NCBI GenBank assembly: GCA_027625915.1
Contig: JANTQA010000026.1
Span: forward strand, 4,092,001 to 4,156,000
Direction: 5' to 3'
Length of the DNA: 64,000 nt
Source of the DNA: Anaeramoeba flamelloides
Lineage: Eukaryota > Metamonada > Anaeramoebidae
Shown: positions 1-12,314 of the stretch, piece by piece
Layout: every line of letters begins with the position of its first letter
Position numbering within the stretch: the first letter of the stretch is position 1
Notes under the pieces: model-generated
Told to the model about the DNA's origin: nothing
Databases searched by the model: none
Seen by the model: the letters and a program-made list of their open reading frames with translations, nothing else
Position numbers and translations under genes: made by a program

Positions 1-3000
1 CACGAATGGGTGGATGTGTGAGATTTATAAAAACTAATAAAAACAATTGATGGTAGTGTGAAGAAAAAATAATATTGGCAGTAAAACCTAATTTGAGTCA
101 TTTTAAATTTTTCATTTGAGATCATATACCAATTTTAATATGTTAATCATTTTGAACTTTTGGAGATCTACAAGATTTTTATTACTTTTTTTTTTAAAAA
201 TTATTTTTTCATGAAATAATGATTTAAAATCCTTACTTAATAAATTTTGTGTGTACCAAAAAGTCACAAATTCGTTTAATAGAATTGAATTGATTTAGTA
301 CAAAAAACAAATTTGTTTCAGAATGAAGAAATTTTAGTTTGTTTTAAAATGAAAAAAAGCAAAAAGAATGAGTTTTTTTCTAATTTTGATTATTTGAAAT
401 AAAGAACTCTTTTAAACTTATTTCACGTCCTTGAAATTATACTCAAAGAGAATCATTGACTTTTATTTTTGGTTATTTGAATTTGTTACCATTGTGATTA
501 GAAGATTTTGTATTATTTTTTCAGGTTTTTGGTATTGGTTTTCATAAAATATTTTATTTTTTATCCTTTGGATACTTTGATTTTATTGTAGTTTTTTGAA
601 TTAAGGGCGATGTTTTGGATTTTTCAAAGTGTGTTAACAACATTTTTATAATATTATTCAAAATGTAAAATAATCTTCTGCAAAATATTCTACTATTTAC
701 GATCAAAATGGGTATTTTAAATTTTTTTTTTTTAAAAAAATGAACAAAAAAATTTGAGACAACTAAACCCAAAAGCCCATATTTAGAAACATAAAAATGA
801 AAAAGAAAAATAACTTATACATTCTAACCTTAAAAAATGATTATCATTTCAAATATTTTCAATTACAACTCTAAATTTAAGAGAAGACCTCGCCTAAGAT
901 TTTTGATCGTTGAATAACTTGAATTGTTCTGTTGTATCTCAATTAAATCATAATTATTTCGAATAAAGAGTTGTGTTTTTCTCTTTATATTTTTGATTTT
1001 AATTCTTTTTGTTTTTCCAAAAAATGAAGTTCACATCAACACTTTTGAGATATATCATTTATTCTGTTTTGTATTTTTGAACAGAAAATTTCCTTTCATA
1101 CATACAAACATCTTTTTTATTATAGTATAATATTTTTTTTTTTTTGTCTATATAGTTTCTTTCAAAACCTATTTTTGTTAGTAATAAGACAAATTGTTCC
1201 CGGGGTTGTGTTTGAAAGGACTTGAAGAAATTCTATATATTATAAATTCAAAGAAATATCTGAAAATTTTTACTTCCTTTTCATTTTTGAAATTTTTTAT
1301 TACAATTTGAAGAAAGTACTCTATTGGTTTAAATGTTAAGTGACTTTATAAAATTAGTTGATCCTTCAAAAGATTCTTTTTGTTGTCGTGTTCGAAAAAT
1401 GGTGCTCCAAGATTACAAAAATGTGAAATTGAAAAAAAAATTTTATTTCATAAATCTGAATTTATCAGAAAAAAAATCTTTGGTATATTTTTTTGCAAAA
1501 ATTAGAGAGTTTTTGTAAATTTTAAAAAAAATTAATATTTAAGTTGAGAAAAAAAAATGAACTTTTTGGGAAATGCGAATTTTTCTGGATTCAATACAAT
1601 ATCAAACACATTACTATATTTGACCAAATTTATCTTTGTAGGTATAATAACAAAGGAAAATCCATACTGTATTTTCAATTTCTTGCATTTTGGTCTTTCA
1701 GAACAAATTTAATAACCCTCAAAATTTACATTAATAGACTAAAAAAAACATAAAAATATCTATATATGTTTCAGGGTTTGAAATATTGGTTTAGAGTATA
1801 ATTTTCTCCAAAAAAATCGTTAAATCTGATGCTTCTATTTCTTTTTGTACTAAGATGACATATAATTTTTAGGAAAAATATTTGATTACATACTTTATTA
1901 ATTTAACGAGACAAATATTTATGAGATTAACCAATTCATAAATACTGATTTTAAAAAACAAGATATCTGTTTTCAATTTGAAATTTAGTTTTTATGTTAC
2001 TTGTAAATTTTTAAGAAAACTTTAATATTTATTTTGACAAATTGTGAATTTTTTTTTAACTTATTAATTTTCTCATAATTAAAAATCTTTTTTCAAAGAA
2101 ATTACAGCAACTTTTAAGCATGTACTCTCAATTTAAGAAGGCAATTAGGATGTTTATCATTAATTTCTTCCAATTTTGTTTTTGTGAATGTTAATTAACA
2201 AAAAACAACACTATAAAAAAAATAATTAGATAAAAATTTACAAGCATTTACTATTTGTTGCAACGTAAATGAAACAAATTTTTTATTTAACTTTTCAAAA
2301 AAATACTCCCCAAAATACTGTAAAATTTCAACAGTAAGTTCTTAGGCTTAAATTATTAATACCCATTTTAGAATTGTAGAATTAGTTCTTTCATGAACAA
2401 TTTTAGTTCTTGGGATGTTGATTGTTTTACAAAGCTGAACAAATATTTTGATCTTTTTATTTTACAATTCACAGCAAAATTAAGTTCCACAATTGGTAAC
2501 TTTGAAGAAGATTCAAATAGATTTCTGAAAACAAATTAAAAAATTTGTGAAATTATTAAGGTCTCTTATTTCTACTACAATCCAAATTTTTCCCAAAAAA
2601 AAATGTGATAAAAAGAAATTTGATTTTATACATCGAACAGATCACTGGTTCACTTCTTTCAAAAAGAGAAAAAAAAATTTTTGTTTGTATATTTCGTATA
2701 CGTCATCCACAAAATTAAAAATCAAAAAAATTGTTGAACAGAAAAAAATCAATTGCTTTTTAAAACCAATTTCATTAATATTTTAGAGTTTTTTACAAAA
2801 ATTAGAAAATTTTTAAGAAACAATAAAATGTTTCTATTGCAAAAATTTCAAAAAAGAATAAAAATGTTTGGGGTTGAATCAGAATTTGAAAAATCAAAAA
2901 TAATTTTCAAAAACCACAAAACAATCATAAACATAACCATTTATATACTTGTTTATTAAATAGAATTTTTGAACATTAAAAACCTTGATGTTTTTGATAA

Positions 3001-4556
3001 GTAACCAAAACCTAACACGAACCAGAAAAGTTTTATACTTTTGGAAATAATGACAACTTTATCATTAAAAAACTTTAAATACCCAGCAGTCAGTTTTAAA
3101 ATGTGATTGATTTTTTTCTTCTCAACAATTTTTTTTATTTTTTCATTTTTGGGTTGGATTGACACAAAGAAACTTTTCTCGACAAAAATCATCTCTTTTT
3201 TTACTTTAATTATTCTGAGATTTAATTGAATGAATGAAATTTGACAGAAAGTGGTGGACACATGCTACACATGGGGTTTTATCCAACTTCATTTTCCAAA
3301 AGAGTAGAAAACAAAAAAAGAAATTATTATTCCCAACAATTCAAAAGAACTATTTTTAATAAAAATAAAAGTAAAAGTAACCTTTTGAGAAAAAAAATGC
3401 ACTTTTGCCAAACAACTCGTATAACTAATTCAGTCTTTGACCGGTGAAAGAAGGCATTTTTTATTCTTTCAAAAATAGAAAAAAGAACAGTTTTGCAAAA
3501 ACCTTTTTCCACCTTTTTTCCAGTTCCAATTGTGAGTGAATTTAAAACGATGGTATATGACATTTATGGGATATGCGGTTCAAACTCTAAACCAATTCTC
3601 TTCAATTCCAGGTCTAATGAAATAAATTATGAACAAAAAGTATTTTCCAAAGATAATATCACTAAAAATAACATTCAATTTTTTAATATGTTTCCCCTTC
3701 CTTATTGTTTAACCTTCATTAACCTCACCTATTCAAAAATCTTTCGTGTTAAAATTTTTTTTTATATTTTGCTTTTAATTCGGAAATGCTTTTGTCATTA
3801 CTGACCTAATAAATGGGTTCAAATTTCAGTTGGTTTATCTATTTATTATTTGATTAAATCAAGAATAGTAATCTTTCACAACAGAGGACACAAAAAAGAG
3901 ACCAAGGTATAAATAGGGTTTATAGAAATTACAATCTATTTGTATTATATATTGATTATCTAAAATACAAATTAAAAAATACGCAAAATGAAGGGAAAAT
4001 TGTTTCCGATTTTTTATTTGTGGTATAGTAACTAAAAATTCTAAATTTTTATCTTTACTTTTTTACAATTTTTTGTTTCTTCTAACTTTCCTGAACTGGG
4101 TTTATGTTTTGAACAGTCCAGTTTTTTGTCATTGTTGAATTTTGTTTGTTTGGAAAAAAACGGAAAAAGTCATATTTTAAAAAAAGAAGGAATTTGCAGT
4201 TCAAAAACAAAACCAAATAACTTTAAATCGGGGAATTGGGTAGTTTGGTATTTCACTTGAGGAAAATTTTGATTATTTACTTTTTCTAAATAACGAGAAC
4301 AAATAATTTAATTAACTCCAAATTTTTGTTCTAACATTAGAAAACCTTTGCTGAAAAGTTGTCTACCCTATTACAAAAAATGAAAGGGAGTAAAAAAAAG
4401 TTGAGAAATCTAAATGTTTTAATTTTTGATCAAAAAATGCAAAAAAACATAACAAAAATCTTTACAGCACTCAAAAAAAAAGAACAAATAATTGTCCAAA
4501 ATAAAAGCAATCAAAAAAAAAAAAGGTTTATTTTTTTTATTATTCTCAATTCTGAG
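1..4556. other. AT-rich spacer before the glycoside hydrolase gene
   Basis: No gene is recognised. Short open frames occur between about 1330 and 3800, but none resembles a known family and all are rich in Lys, Phe, Ile and Asn as expected by chance in this composition. The stretches around 2700-2790 (+) and 3050-3140 (read on -) resemble each other, so part of the region is probably an old inverted repeat. The stretch at about 2040-2540 resembles 24020-24360. A TATA-like box (TATAAATAGG) lies at 3908-3917, about 640 bases before the chosen ATG of the next gene; whether it is used is unknown. Confidence 0.5.
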
Positions 4557-7046
4557 ATGATTTCAAAAAAAAACTTTTTCTTTGCTTTAGTCTTGCTAAT
4601 TTGTTTCGATGCAACTCTAGTGAGTTGTTATAAGCAAAGGAGCTGTGAGTACCAAGACACTGATACCATTGTACTCAGCGAGTTCAATAATGCCGATTAT
4701 TGGACGTTCAAGTATAATAAGGGCTCTACGAATTACGAGCATGGGGAGAAGATCACTACTTCGCCCGGCTGTGAGGGGGGCGACCACACCTGTGTTGCTA
4801 TCAAATCGTCAAAATATTTCTCTAATAACTTCTATCCTGAAAACTACTTAATTATCCCAAGCGGGAGCGACAAAATAAGCCTTGACTTTGACATTGTCTC
4901 TCGCCATAAGAAGATGGTCAAACCACAGATTGTCGTCAAGGATTTAGAAAGCGACGATGAAACGAAACTGGAGATAACGAGTTCCGAGTGTCCCGACGAT
5001 TACTTTCTCTGTGACGAAGATCATTATCTGCTGAGTGCATCAATCAGCTCCTCGAATACCTACCGCGTCAAAAGCATCGAGCTGCGAGGCCATGGGCCTG
5101 AAGACGACGATCCTAACAAAGACTCGCCACTAATTTTGCGATTGAATTCCTTGACCGTGCACAGGCCGAGCTCTTCGAACCAGTACAACCTCAGGATCCC
5201 AAACTTCATTCAAGGCGATTCCAAATACATGAATCTCCTTACTTACACACCACAGTCAAGCACGTATACCTTAAAATATGCCGTGTATCCTTACCTCAAG
5301 GAGGCGACAACAAACTCGATCGCACACGCAGATATGGATCATTTGCAAAAGGAATATGAAACAAACGACTTGTCCTTTGGATCGCTGAACACAGAAACAC
5401 GATTTTCGTTATCCGATCTGCACCCTGGGAATTACATTGTCAGCGTCGTGATCACAGACAACAAGGATGGCGATTCCGAGGTTTTTGCTGACACCGAGGA
5501 ATTTGTGGTCTTGGGAAGCGACGACTTTGAGCGCGATTCCTTTTTTGGGATGAACATTGAATTCTTTGAGCCCATGGAGCCAATGTACAAGGCCGGCGTC
5601 AATAACGTCCGGATCTTTTTGAATTGGAATATGCTCGTTGAAGATGATGGGACACAAGATCTGCACAAGTGGCCATGGTACCTGAATGTGATCCGAAACG
5701 CGCGAAACACCGGGATGAAGGTTGACGTTGTCTTTAACCAAATCCCACCTTACTACTCGTCGTACCAAGATGGGGAAAGGCTGGATGCCACCAAATACCC
5801 CACAAAGGATCTGACCAAGGACAGCAATGGCGACAACGTCGTCGATTACACAGACACGTCCTTTTACAAGTTTGTGGTTGACTTTGTTACAGACTACCAG
5901 GACGTCATCGACACAGTTGAAATTGCAAACGAATATGATCTCAACCATTGCGAAACATGGTCCAGCTTTTCAGGATCGGTCGGTGGCAAGATCTTTGACT
6001 GCGACGAAAATAGTAGCACTTACAAGGAATCGTACCAATTAGATTTTACAAGCAACTCGCTAGAGAACAGGCAAGACGAATACCTTGAAATGCTCAGGGC
6101 AGGATACCTTGCCACCAAAAGTGTTGACGAGAGCATACCCGTCGCCATGATGGGCCTTGCAGGCCTTAACCTCGAAATCTTAAAGCTGTTCAGCGACTAC
6201 ACATACTCTGACGGCAAGAGGGTCAAAGAATTCTTTGATGTCGTGAACCTCCATACCTACTTTGGCATCTCGCCACCCGAGTTCACCACGATCAATTCCA
6301 ACACCGGCGGCGGCGAAAATGGCGGAGATCCCCTTGAGCAGATACTACAAGACGTGATGGACTACGTGAAAGATAACTTTGATAACAAGCCCGTGTGGCT
6401 ATCCGAGTTCGGATACGACGACACCTTCGGCACCTGGGTCGACGGCACATTTATTCGCGCCTCAACACGCAGGGAGCAGGCAGTCCACACGCCCAGAGCC
6501 ATGATCATGTTCAAAAAATTTGGTGTTGAGCAGATCTTCCCATTCATCGCATCGGATAACCCAATGCACGCAAATTTCTTTGCCAGCATGGGGCTCGTAG
6601 ATAGATACTACAAGGGGAAGGAATATATGGTCTCGTTCCAGAAAACAACAAGCAATTTTGGACACACCACATACGAGAAAACGATCGACATTGACGATTT
6701 TAGAATCGAAATTTTTAAAAAGACTGACAGCAAGAAAAAAGTTGCCATCGCCTTTAAAAAGGTACCTGGAAATGATACAATTTCGATCGTCTTTAAAAGC
6801 AAAACCGAATTTAACTATGAACCCTTCTTCCACAACCCCATCAGAAAAGACGAATCACGTCGCCTTGATTGGTTCCTGGAATGGGAAAACCCAATCATCA
6901 TTAATTGGGAGGACACAGAATTGACCCAATTTGATCTCAAAGTAAATGTCCCAGAATTGCCACCAGACGAAATTGTTTCTCCTGCATCCTCATTCCATTC
7001 AATTTTATTATTATTATTGATTTTCCTCATTAAAATGATATATTAA
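4557..7046 (+). CDS. secreted clan GH-A-type glycoside hydrolase, probably GPI-anchored
   Basis: Intronless gene for about 829 residues. The ATG at 4557 is chosen because a signal peptide starts there (MISKKNFFFALVLLICF); the open frame continues upstream only as a Lys-rich leader. Residues 25-320 look like two beta-sandwich modules. A (beta/alpha)8 barrel follows from about 322. It carries the two expected catalytic acids: Glu459 in IANEYD (acid/base) and Glu617 at the end of a strand in VWLSEFGYD (nucleophile), 158 residues apart. A C-terminal beta region follows. Residues 802-829 have small residues (SPASS), then a Leu/Ile tail, which is a typical GPI-attachment signal, so the enzyme probably acts on glycans at the cell surface or in a lysosomal space. 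The exact GH family and substrate are not clear; GH5- or GH39-like is possible. The body of the gene is far richer in G and C, with C/G-ending codons, than anything around it; only the two ends are AT-rich. Confidence 0.8.
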   Translation: MISKKNFFFALVLLICFDATLVSCYKQRSCEYQDTDTIVLSEFNNADYWTFKYNKGSTNYEHGEKITTSPGCEGGDHTCVAIKSSKYFSNNFYPENYLIIPSGSDKISLDFDIVSRHKKMVKPQIVVKDLESDDETKLEITSSECPDDYFLCDEDHYLLSASISSSNTYRVKSIELRGHGPEDDDPNKDSPLILRLNSLTVHRPSSSNQYNLRIPNFIQGDSKYMNLLTYTPQSSTYTLKYAVYPYLKEATTNSIAHADMDHLQKEYETNDLSFGSLNTETRFSLSDLHPGNYIVSVVITDNKDGDSEVFADTEEFVVLGSDDFERDSFFGMNIEFFEPMEPMYKAGVNNVRIFLNWNMLVEDDGTQDLHKWPWYLNVIRNARNTGMKVDVVFNQIPPYYSSYQDGERLDATKYPTKDLTKDSNGDNVVDYTDTSFYKFVVDFVTDYQDVIDTVEIANEYDLNHCETWSSFSGSVGGKIFDCDENSSTYKESYQLDFTSNSLENRQDEYLEMLRAGYLATKSVDESIPVAMMGLAGLNLEILKLFSDYTYSDGKRVKEFFDVVNLHTYFGISPPEFTTINSNTGGGENGGDPLEQILQDVMDYVKDNFDNKPVWLSEFGYDDTFGTWVDGTFIRASTRREQAVHTPRAMIMFKKFGVEQIFPFIASDNPMHANFFASMGLVDRYYKGKEYMVSFQKTTSNFGHTTYEKTIDIDDFRIEIFKKTDSKKKVAIAFKKVPGNDTISIVFKSKTEFNYEPFFHNPIRKDESRRLDWFLEWENPIIINWEDTELTQFDLKVNVPELPPDEIVSPASSFHSILLLLLIFLIKMIY

Positions 7047-7340
7047 CATAAACAATAGATTATTTGCATCCAACATATTTTGTAATGAAAAAATCTCATT
7101 TATTGCATGTTAAGTTGAATTACTTGACAGGTTTTTTTTTTTTTTATTTTATTTCATACACCTTTGGATATAACAATTTAATCTAAATTGTCTCAGAAAA
7201 TTTAATAAAATAAAAACAAATATATTTTTTACAGATCAGATGTTTTTTTTATTTCAGTAAAATTAATACATTGAAAATTTCAATTGAAGTCATTTTAAAA
7301 AAGCGTGATAACAAAAATTCATAAAGAATAATGGTTGATT

Positions 7341-7700
7341 TACAGCAATTTCAAACCTGGTGCGCACGATTTAACTTAACTTAAAATTTAAATTTTCATT
7401 CAACTTTCATTGAACTTCAAGATCTGTTAAAACTAAATCAAGGTTTTAACACCAAAACTCAAGAATACCTGAATGACAAGCTTGGTAAACAACTTTTCAC
7501 TTTTTCTTTTAAACTTTTTTGAAATTATTTTAAAATATTTCCATTTTGTACGAGATCTTGGATATTAAGGACAATACAAGAAGATTTGAGTCCAAAACAA
7601 CTCTCGCCCTTTTCAATTTAAAGGAGTTTTTAGAAAGTTTAATGAAAATTGAAATTTTAAGTTAAGTTAAATCGTGCGCACCAGGTTTGAAATTGCTGTA
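7341..7700. mobile_element. MITE with 47-base perfect terminal inverted repeats
   Basis: Both ends carry the same 47 bases in opposite orientation, starting CAGCAATTTCAAACCTGGTG, and the element is flanked by TA on both sides (7341-7342 and 7699-7700). The interior of about 260 bases has no reading frame. The ends and TA duplication suggest mobilisation by a Tc1/mariner-type transposase. Perfect arms suggest a fairly recent insertion. Confidence 0.85.
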
Positions 7701-7747
7701 ATTTTTACATTTTTGAAAAGTTCAAAATCCAAATTGATATCTGAATT

Positions 7748-8453
7748 AAACTCTGTTTCAGTCAAAGGGTCCCAACGTTTTTTTCAAATATCAATTATTT
7801 TATATAATTGACCTTTGAAGAACAAATAAGAAATAAAGAGAATAATACACCTCAAAGAAATGTTGATATATGTCTGAAAGAAAACTAATTAATCAATAGA
7901 TTTTCTTAAAAATTGAAAAACTCAAATTCTTAGGGCCCTATTGAGAAAAACAACGATGTTCGTTTTGAACTTCTACTGGTATTTGAATAATAAATAGGAA
8001 ACATTTTTCACATCATTTTCCATACTTTTCTTTTAGAAATTAAGCCCCCAAACGAAGTTTGTTAGTATTTGTGGTCTCTATTTGAAAAAGGAAATGAAAA
8101 TGAAGTGAAAATTTTTCAAATTTATTAAACAAATATCAAGATCAAAGATCGAATTGAGTTGCAATAGAAATCAATACATTTCTCAACAATCTTTACATGG
8201 TTTCAATGACATTAGAATAACACATTTTTATCAAGTGACTATTGATCTTGCAATAAAAAAATTTTTTGCAAATGAATGACATTTAAAAAAAAAAATCGAA
8301 AAAAAAAAACAAAAATGTGTAGAAATGTGAAAAAATGATTTCAATTTTGAAAATTTCCAAAATAAAGTTTTTCTTCTAATATCTATGTAAATCCTTTAAA
8401 CACATGTATTATACCATTACAACTGGGCCCCTTTGACTGAAAAATAGTATATT
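7748..8453. mobile_element. MITE, family C-type ends (TTTCAGTCAAAGG)
   Basis: The left end CTGTTTCAGTCAAAGGGTCC is mirrored at the right by GGGCCCCTTTGACTGAAAAA. The interior is non-coding. It resembles 13200-13630 and 60745-61000, so this is a repeat family with partly decayed copies. The ends also resemble those of 34646-35193 and 63718 onward, whose interiors differ. Confidence 0.75.
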
Positions 8454-8465
8454 TAAAAAAAAAAA

Positions 8466-8840
8466 AATTTTCTTTGAAAGAAGAATGAAATCTTATTGCC
8501 TGTAAAGGAAGTGTACAAAAATACACTTTAAAATAAAAACACTAAGTTCTATAATAACATAGTTTAAAAAATCTACTTAATTTCAAAAAAAAATACAATA
8601 ATTATTTTAAACTTTTAAAAAAAATAATTTTTTAATTCAAAGAACAGTTCAAATCAATTTTTTCTCTAAGTTGAATAAAATAAGCTGAGAAAAAGAACCA
8701 AACAATCGAATTAAAAGGTCCCCCAAAATACTTTTTTAAAACCTGGAAAATTCAACTTATAATCTAGAGAAATACTTTTTAATTTGATTATTTATAATCA
8801 ATAATTAATAATTCAATCTTAATTATTTCAGTAAGTCATT
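8466..8840. repeat. dispersed repeat, second copy at 58690-59065
   Basis: From GAAATCTTATTGCCTGTAAA onward the sequence follows 58690-59065 in the same order and orientation, with many small changes and indels. There is no coding capacity. It begins just outside the right end of the preceding MITE, so it is probably a separate, older repeat. Confidence 0.6.
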
Positions 8841-9554
8841 AACAATACAATGATCAAATTTATCAATAGAGTTTGTGATTATTTCTCAATTTTTTTATAT
8901 TTTCAAAAAAATTAAATTAATTTAAATAAATAATTCTAATAAATATATATATATATATTCAAATAAATGATTTTCATCTTAACAGTTCGTTTTTATAGGT
9001 TGGTATTTGATAAGGAATATTCCCCAATTTTATAAATTTCAAGAAATTTCATAAATATTTGTGAATAAAATAAATGTTCAATTTTTTTAGATCTTCAATG
9101 TTTCAATATTTGATTTATTTTTCATTTTATTTTTAAAAACAATATTCAAGTTTCTATGACTTTTTATTCATACAGAACCCCAAAATTACTAAAGGTGAGA
9201 TTTTATAAAAATAAGAAATGTTTTGTAAATTTTTCTGTTTATTTTTAGGATCCAAAAATTCCAAAAAAAAAGATCAGAATCTTTTTTGACGAAAAATTTA
9301 ATTGTTAAAAAAAGGAATTCTTTTTAAAATGATAATTTATTTATCTAAAGTTGATAAATAAAGTTTGTTTATCGGGTTTCTTTTCATCTTTTTAAATAAT
9401 TACTTTATCATCCCAAGGAAAACAAAATTAAATCAGAATTATTCCTTCTTTAAAGTCAAAATAGTCTCTAAAATTGGCACTATTTTTCGAGTAATCTTTT
9501 ACAATTCAATTTTACATTATTAAAAATACTTGTTTAAAAAATAGAACTTCTCTA

Positions 9555-9865
9555 TACAGTCCTGTGCCATTTTAAGGCACAGGAAAAATCAACATATAAG
9601 GCACAAAATTTTGTTCACTTTAAGGCACAAATTTTTGATTTAAGGCACTTTCCCAATTTCAATATCTAATTTCACCGAATAATTACCGAGTTAGTTTGAG
9701 TGTTTTCTTCAATATATATATATAGAATATTACATATGAGTAATCTTGGAAATTACACAGAAAAATTGTGCCTTATTTTGACCACTTTGATTTTGTGCCT
9801 TAATGGGATTTTTTTGTGCCTTATTTCTTGATTTTTTCTGTGTCTTAAAATGGCACAGGACTGTA
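9555..9865. mobile_element. MITE with internal GGCACA repeats, TA-flanked
   Basis: Terminal inverted repeat starting CAGTCCTGTGCCATTTTAAG on the left and its complement on the right, flanked by TA. Inside both arms the word AAGGCACA (or its complement) recurs several times with similar spacing. The same style appears in the 200-base family at 12315, 35569, 52248 and 53014, so these are probably related to one transposase. Confidence 0.85.
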
Positions 9866-10342
9866 ATCATATTTGTTTAGACTTAATTGTCAATAACTTT
9901 GATTGTTAAATCTAAAAACTTTTTAGAAAAAAGAAGCATGTCTTTTAATTTACAATACATCTTTTTTTATTCTGTAGGTGTGAATTTAGCAACATACGAT
10001 TGTAATTTTGGATAGCATTATTAAAAAATCAAGTGGGATAAAATTTTAACTGATATTTATTTTTCAATTTAAAATTCATGGATTTATTAAAGATTCTAAT
10101 TTTACCCAAAATAGATCAATACACACTATGTGTACAATAAAAAAGGGACAAATAAATAAACATCTCTGGATGACATTCAATTTCCATAAAAGTTTCTTGT
10201 TTAAAAATAAATAAATAAATAAGTGTAAAATCTTTACTATCCTAAATTTAAATACCTTTTATGTTACCAAATTGAAATACTCTTATTTTTTGATTAATAA
10301 ATCAAAATTTTTAGTTCATATTCTAGAAATATTTTTCTAATT

Positions 10343-10580
10343 TACTGATAAATTCTAATAAATTTTAAAAAATTTTTAGTTCAATATTCATTTTGATCAA
10401 TCTTTGAACTGTTACTTATCAAACAGTCCAGTACAAATAAAATTTTGAAGAACAACTGGTTTTACAGAGTTTCTTAACCCTTGACTTCATAAAATGCTTT
10501 ATTCAAAGCTTGATAAGAATAATTTCAAAAATGGAAAATCAAGTAAAAATTTCCAAACATAAATCGCAATTTATCAGTAT
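10343..10580. repeat. dispersed repeat of about 235 bases, second copy at 38654-38884
   Basis: The segment containing CAAACAGTCCAGTACAAATA and ACAGAGTTTCTTAACCCTTG is matched at 38654-38884 in the same orientation with only scattered differences. No inverted ends or reading frame could be made out. The nature of the repeat is unknown. Confidence 0.65.
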
Positions 10581-12314
10581 AAGTTGATGAAAATCTAAAG
10601 ATCTTTACGACCTTTTAGAAATGTTATTTTTAGAAAATAAATTTCACTTCCTTAGTTAACCCTAAGACAAAATTTTTAGACTTCTAATTTGATTGTTGCA
10701 GTAATAATTAATATTCATTTTGGTATTTGATTTAAAAAGTTTCATTTATTATTTGGAAAATAACAGTATTTTATAAAGATATTAGAAATTGGTGTTCCTT
10801 TATTCTCTAAAACCCAAACCATTAGACCCTTTTTCAACAAATCAACATTCGAAAATAACCATAAATTTATTTTGAGATTTTATTTTTTTGATTTTTCTAC
10901 AGATTTTTTCTTTTTACTAATTTTTTTATTTTTACTTTTCTTTTCTTTTCTTATTGCAAACTTACAAGATCAAAAAGATCTTGTGTACAAGATTTGGTGA
11001 ATTGATTAAAAAGGCCAAATTCTACTTCTAAATAATCTGAAAGATCGGACAGACTGAGGATCCAAATACAATGATGAAAATAGATACTAATGAAAAGATT
11101 TTTTCATTTTTTTTTTTCTTTACGCCTCTTGTTTGCTTTCCTTTTAAAAAAAATTGCTTTTATTTAGTAACATAAGAGTTTTATTAACTAAAATATTAAA
11201 TATTTTTGAATAATAATTTCTGAATGTTACTACAGGAGAGTTTTTTGTTTTTAAAGGAAAGCAAATGAATGAGGTTTGAATGAAGAAAAAAATTAAAAAG
11301 TACACATGAATTTAACTTTTTGCTGAGTGTTTAAGAACTTCATTCTTTGTCCGATCGATTAAGATTCTTTTAAAAATTTTTTTTTGATTTTTTTTGATAT
11401 TGCTTTACTTGGGATCAAACCTTTAAAAACACTGACGAACAATCAAATGACAATTTCAAAGAACATAAATTTAATTCTTTTGTTAAGTCCATAACGTGTG
11501 TGTAAAACTGTCCTTTTCCTTTTAAAAAATGAAAATTTTTCTTGTTAATTACAGACTCTTTTGCTAATTATTTTTCAAAAACAAAAAAAATTAAGATCTT
11601 CCCAAAATCAATTGAAAAGATACAATTTTAGATATTTAATCAAATTCTTCCTTCTTTAGCTCTGAGACGGTATATTAATTTTTTTTTAAATTGAATTTAA
11701 CAGCTCAGACCTAAATGAACATTTGCTTTTTGAAATTACCAATTTCCAAGATTTGTAAGAAAAACAAGAAAATAGTGTGAAATGGTTAATAATTTTTTTA
11801 TTGTGAAGTACCTTTCAGCAGAAAAGGAGAAAGTTTGAGGTGAGAAATTAGAAAGGCACTTGAAAAGTCTTTTGGTGCTTTGGAATAATTGCATCCAGAA
11901 AAAGAAATTTTTGAATGATAGATTACAAAGGGATTGGCTTAAAAAAAATCAAAATGTATATTAAAGGTTTTTTAAATTGAGCTGTGATGTTGAGTAACTA
12001 GATTAACGGAGACCAGAAAGGGAATTCCAAATAAAAAATGAGTTGTAACATATTATTCAAGTTGTCCCATTCAAAATCCAAATCTTTGTCTGAAAAAATA
12101 CATAGTGTTTTTAAGAAGAATTGAACCAATCATGGATTGGTGAAAATGAAAGAATATGTTCCAAAATAAAAACAATAAAAATTACTGGGATATATTGAAT
12201 TTCTAAATTATTTCTAGTTTTTCTCCAAGTTATAGTACAAGTACAGCACTTTGTCGTATAGGTGTTTGATTTTATTATTTTCAACCATATTAAACAAAAT
12301 TAGTCTTGTTTAAA

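Noticed and set aside
1333-3804. Cluster of short plus- and minus-strand frames sharing phrases such as KKIVEQKKIN and KIREFL.
   Set aside because: The shared phrases follow from an inverted or dispersed DNA repeat rather than from related proteins. No family is recognised.
4359-4556. Upstream extension of the glycoside hydrolase frame.
   Set aside because: It is Lys/Asn-rich, AT-rich like the spacer, and would bury the signal peptide. The ATG at 4557 explains the protein better.
5409-5948. Minus-strand open frame of 179 codons inside the glycoside hydrolase.
   Set aside because: It is antisense to a well-supported catalytic domain and arises from the GC-rich codons of the real gene.
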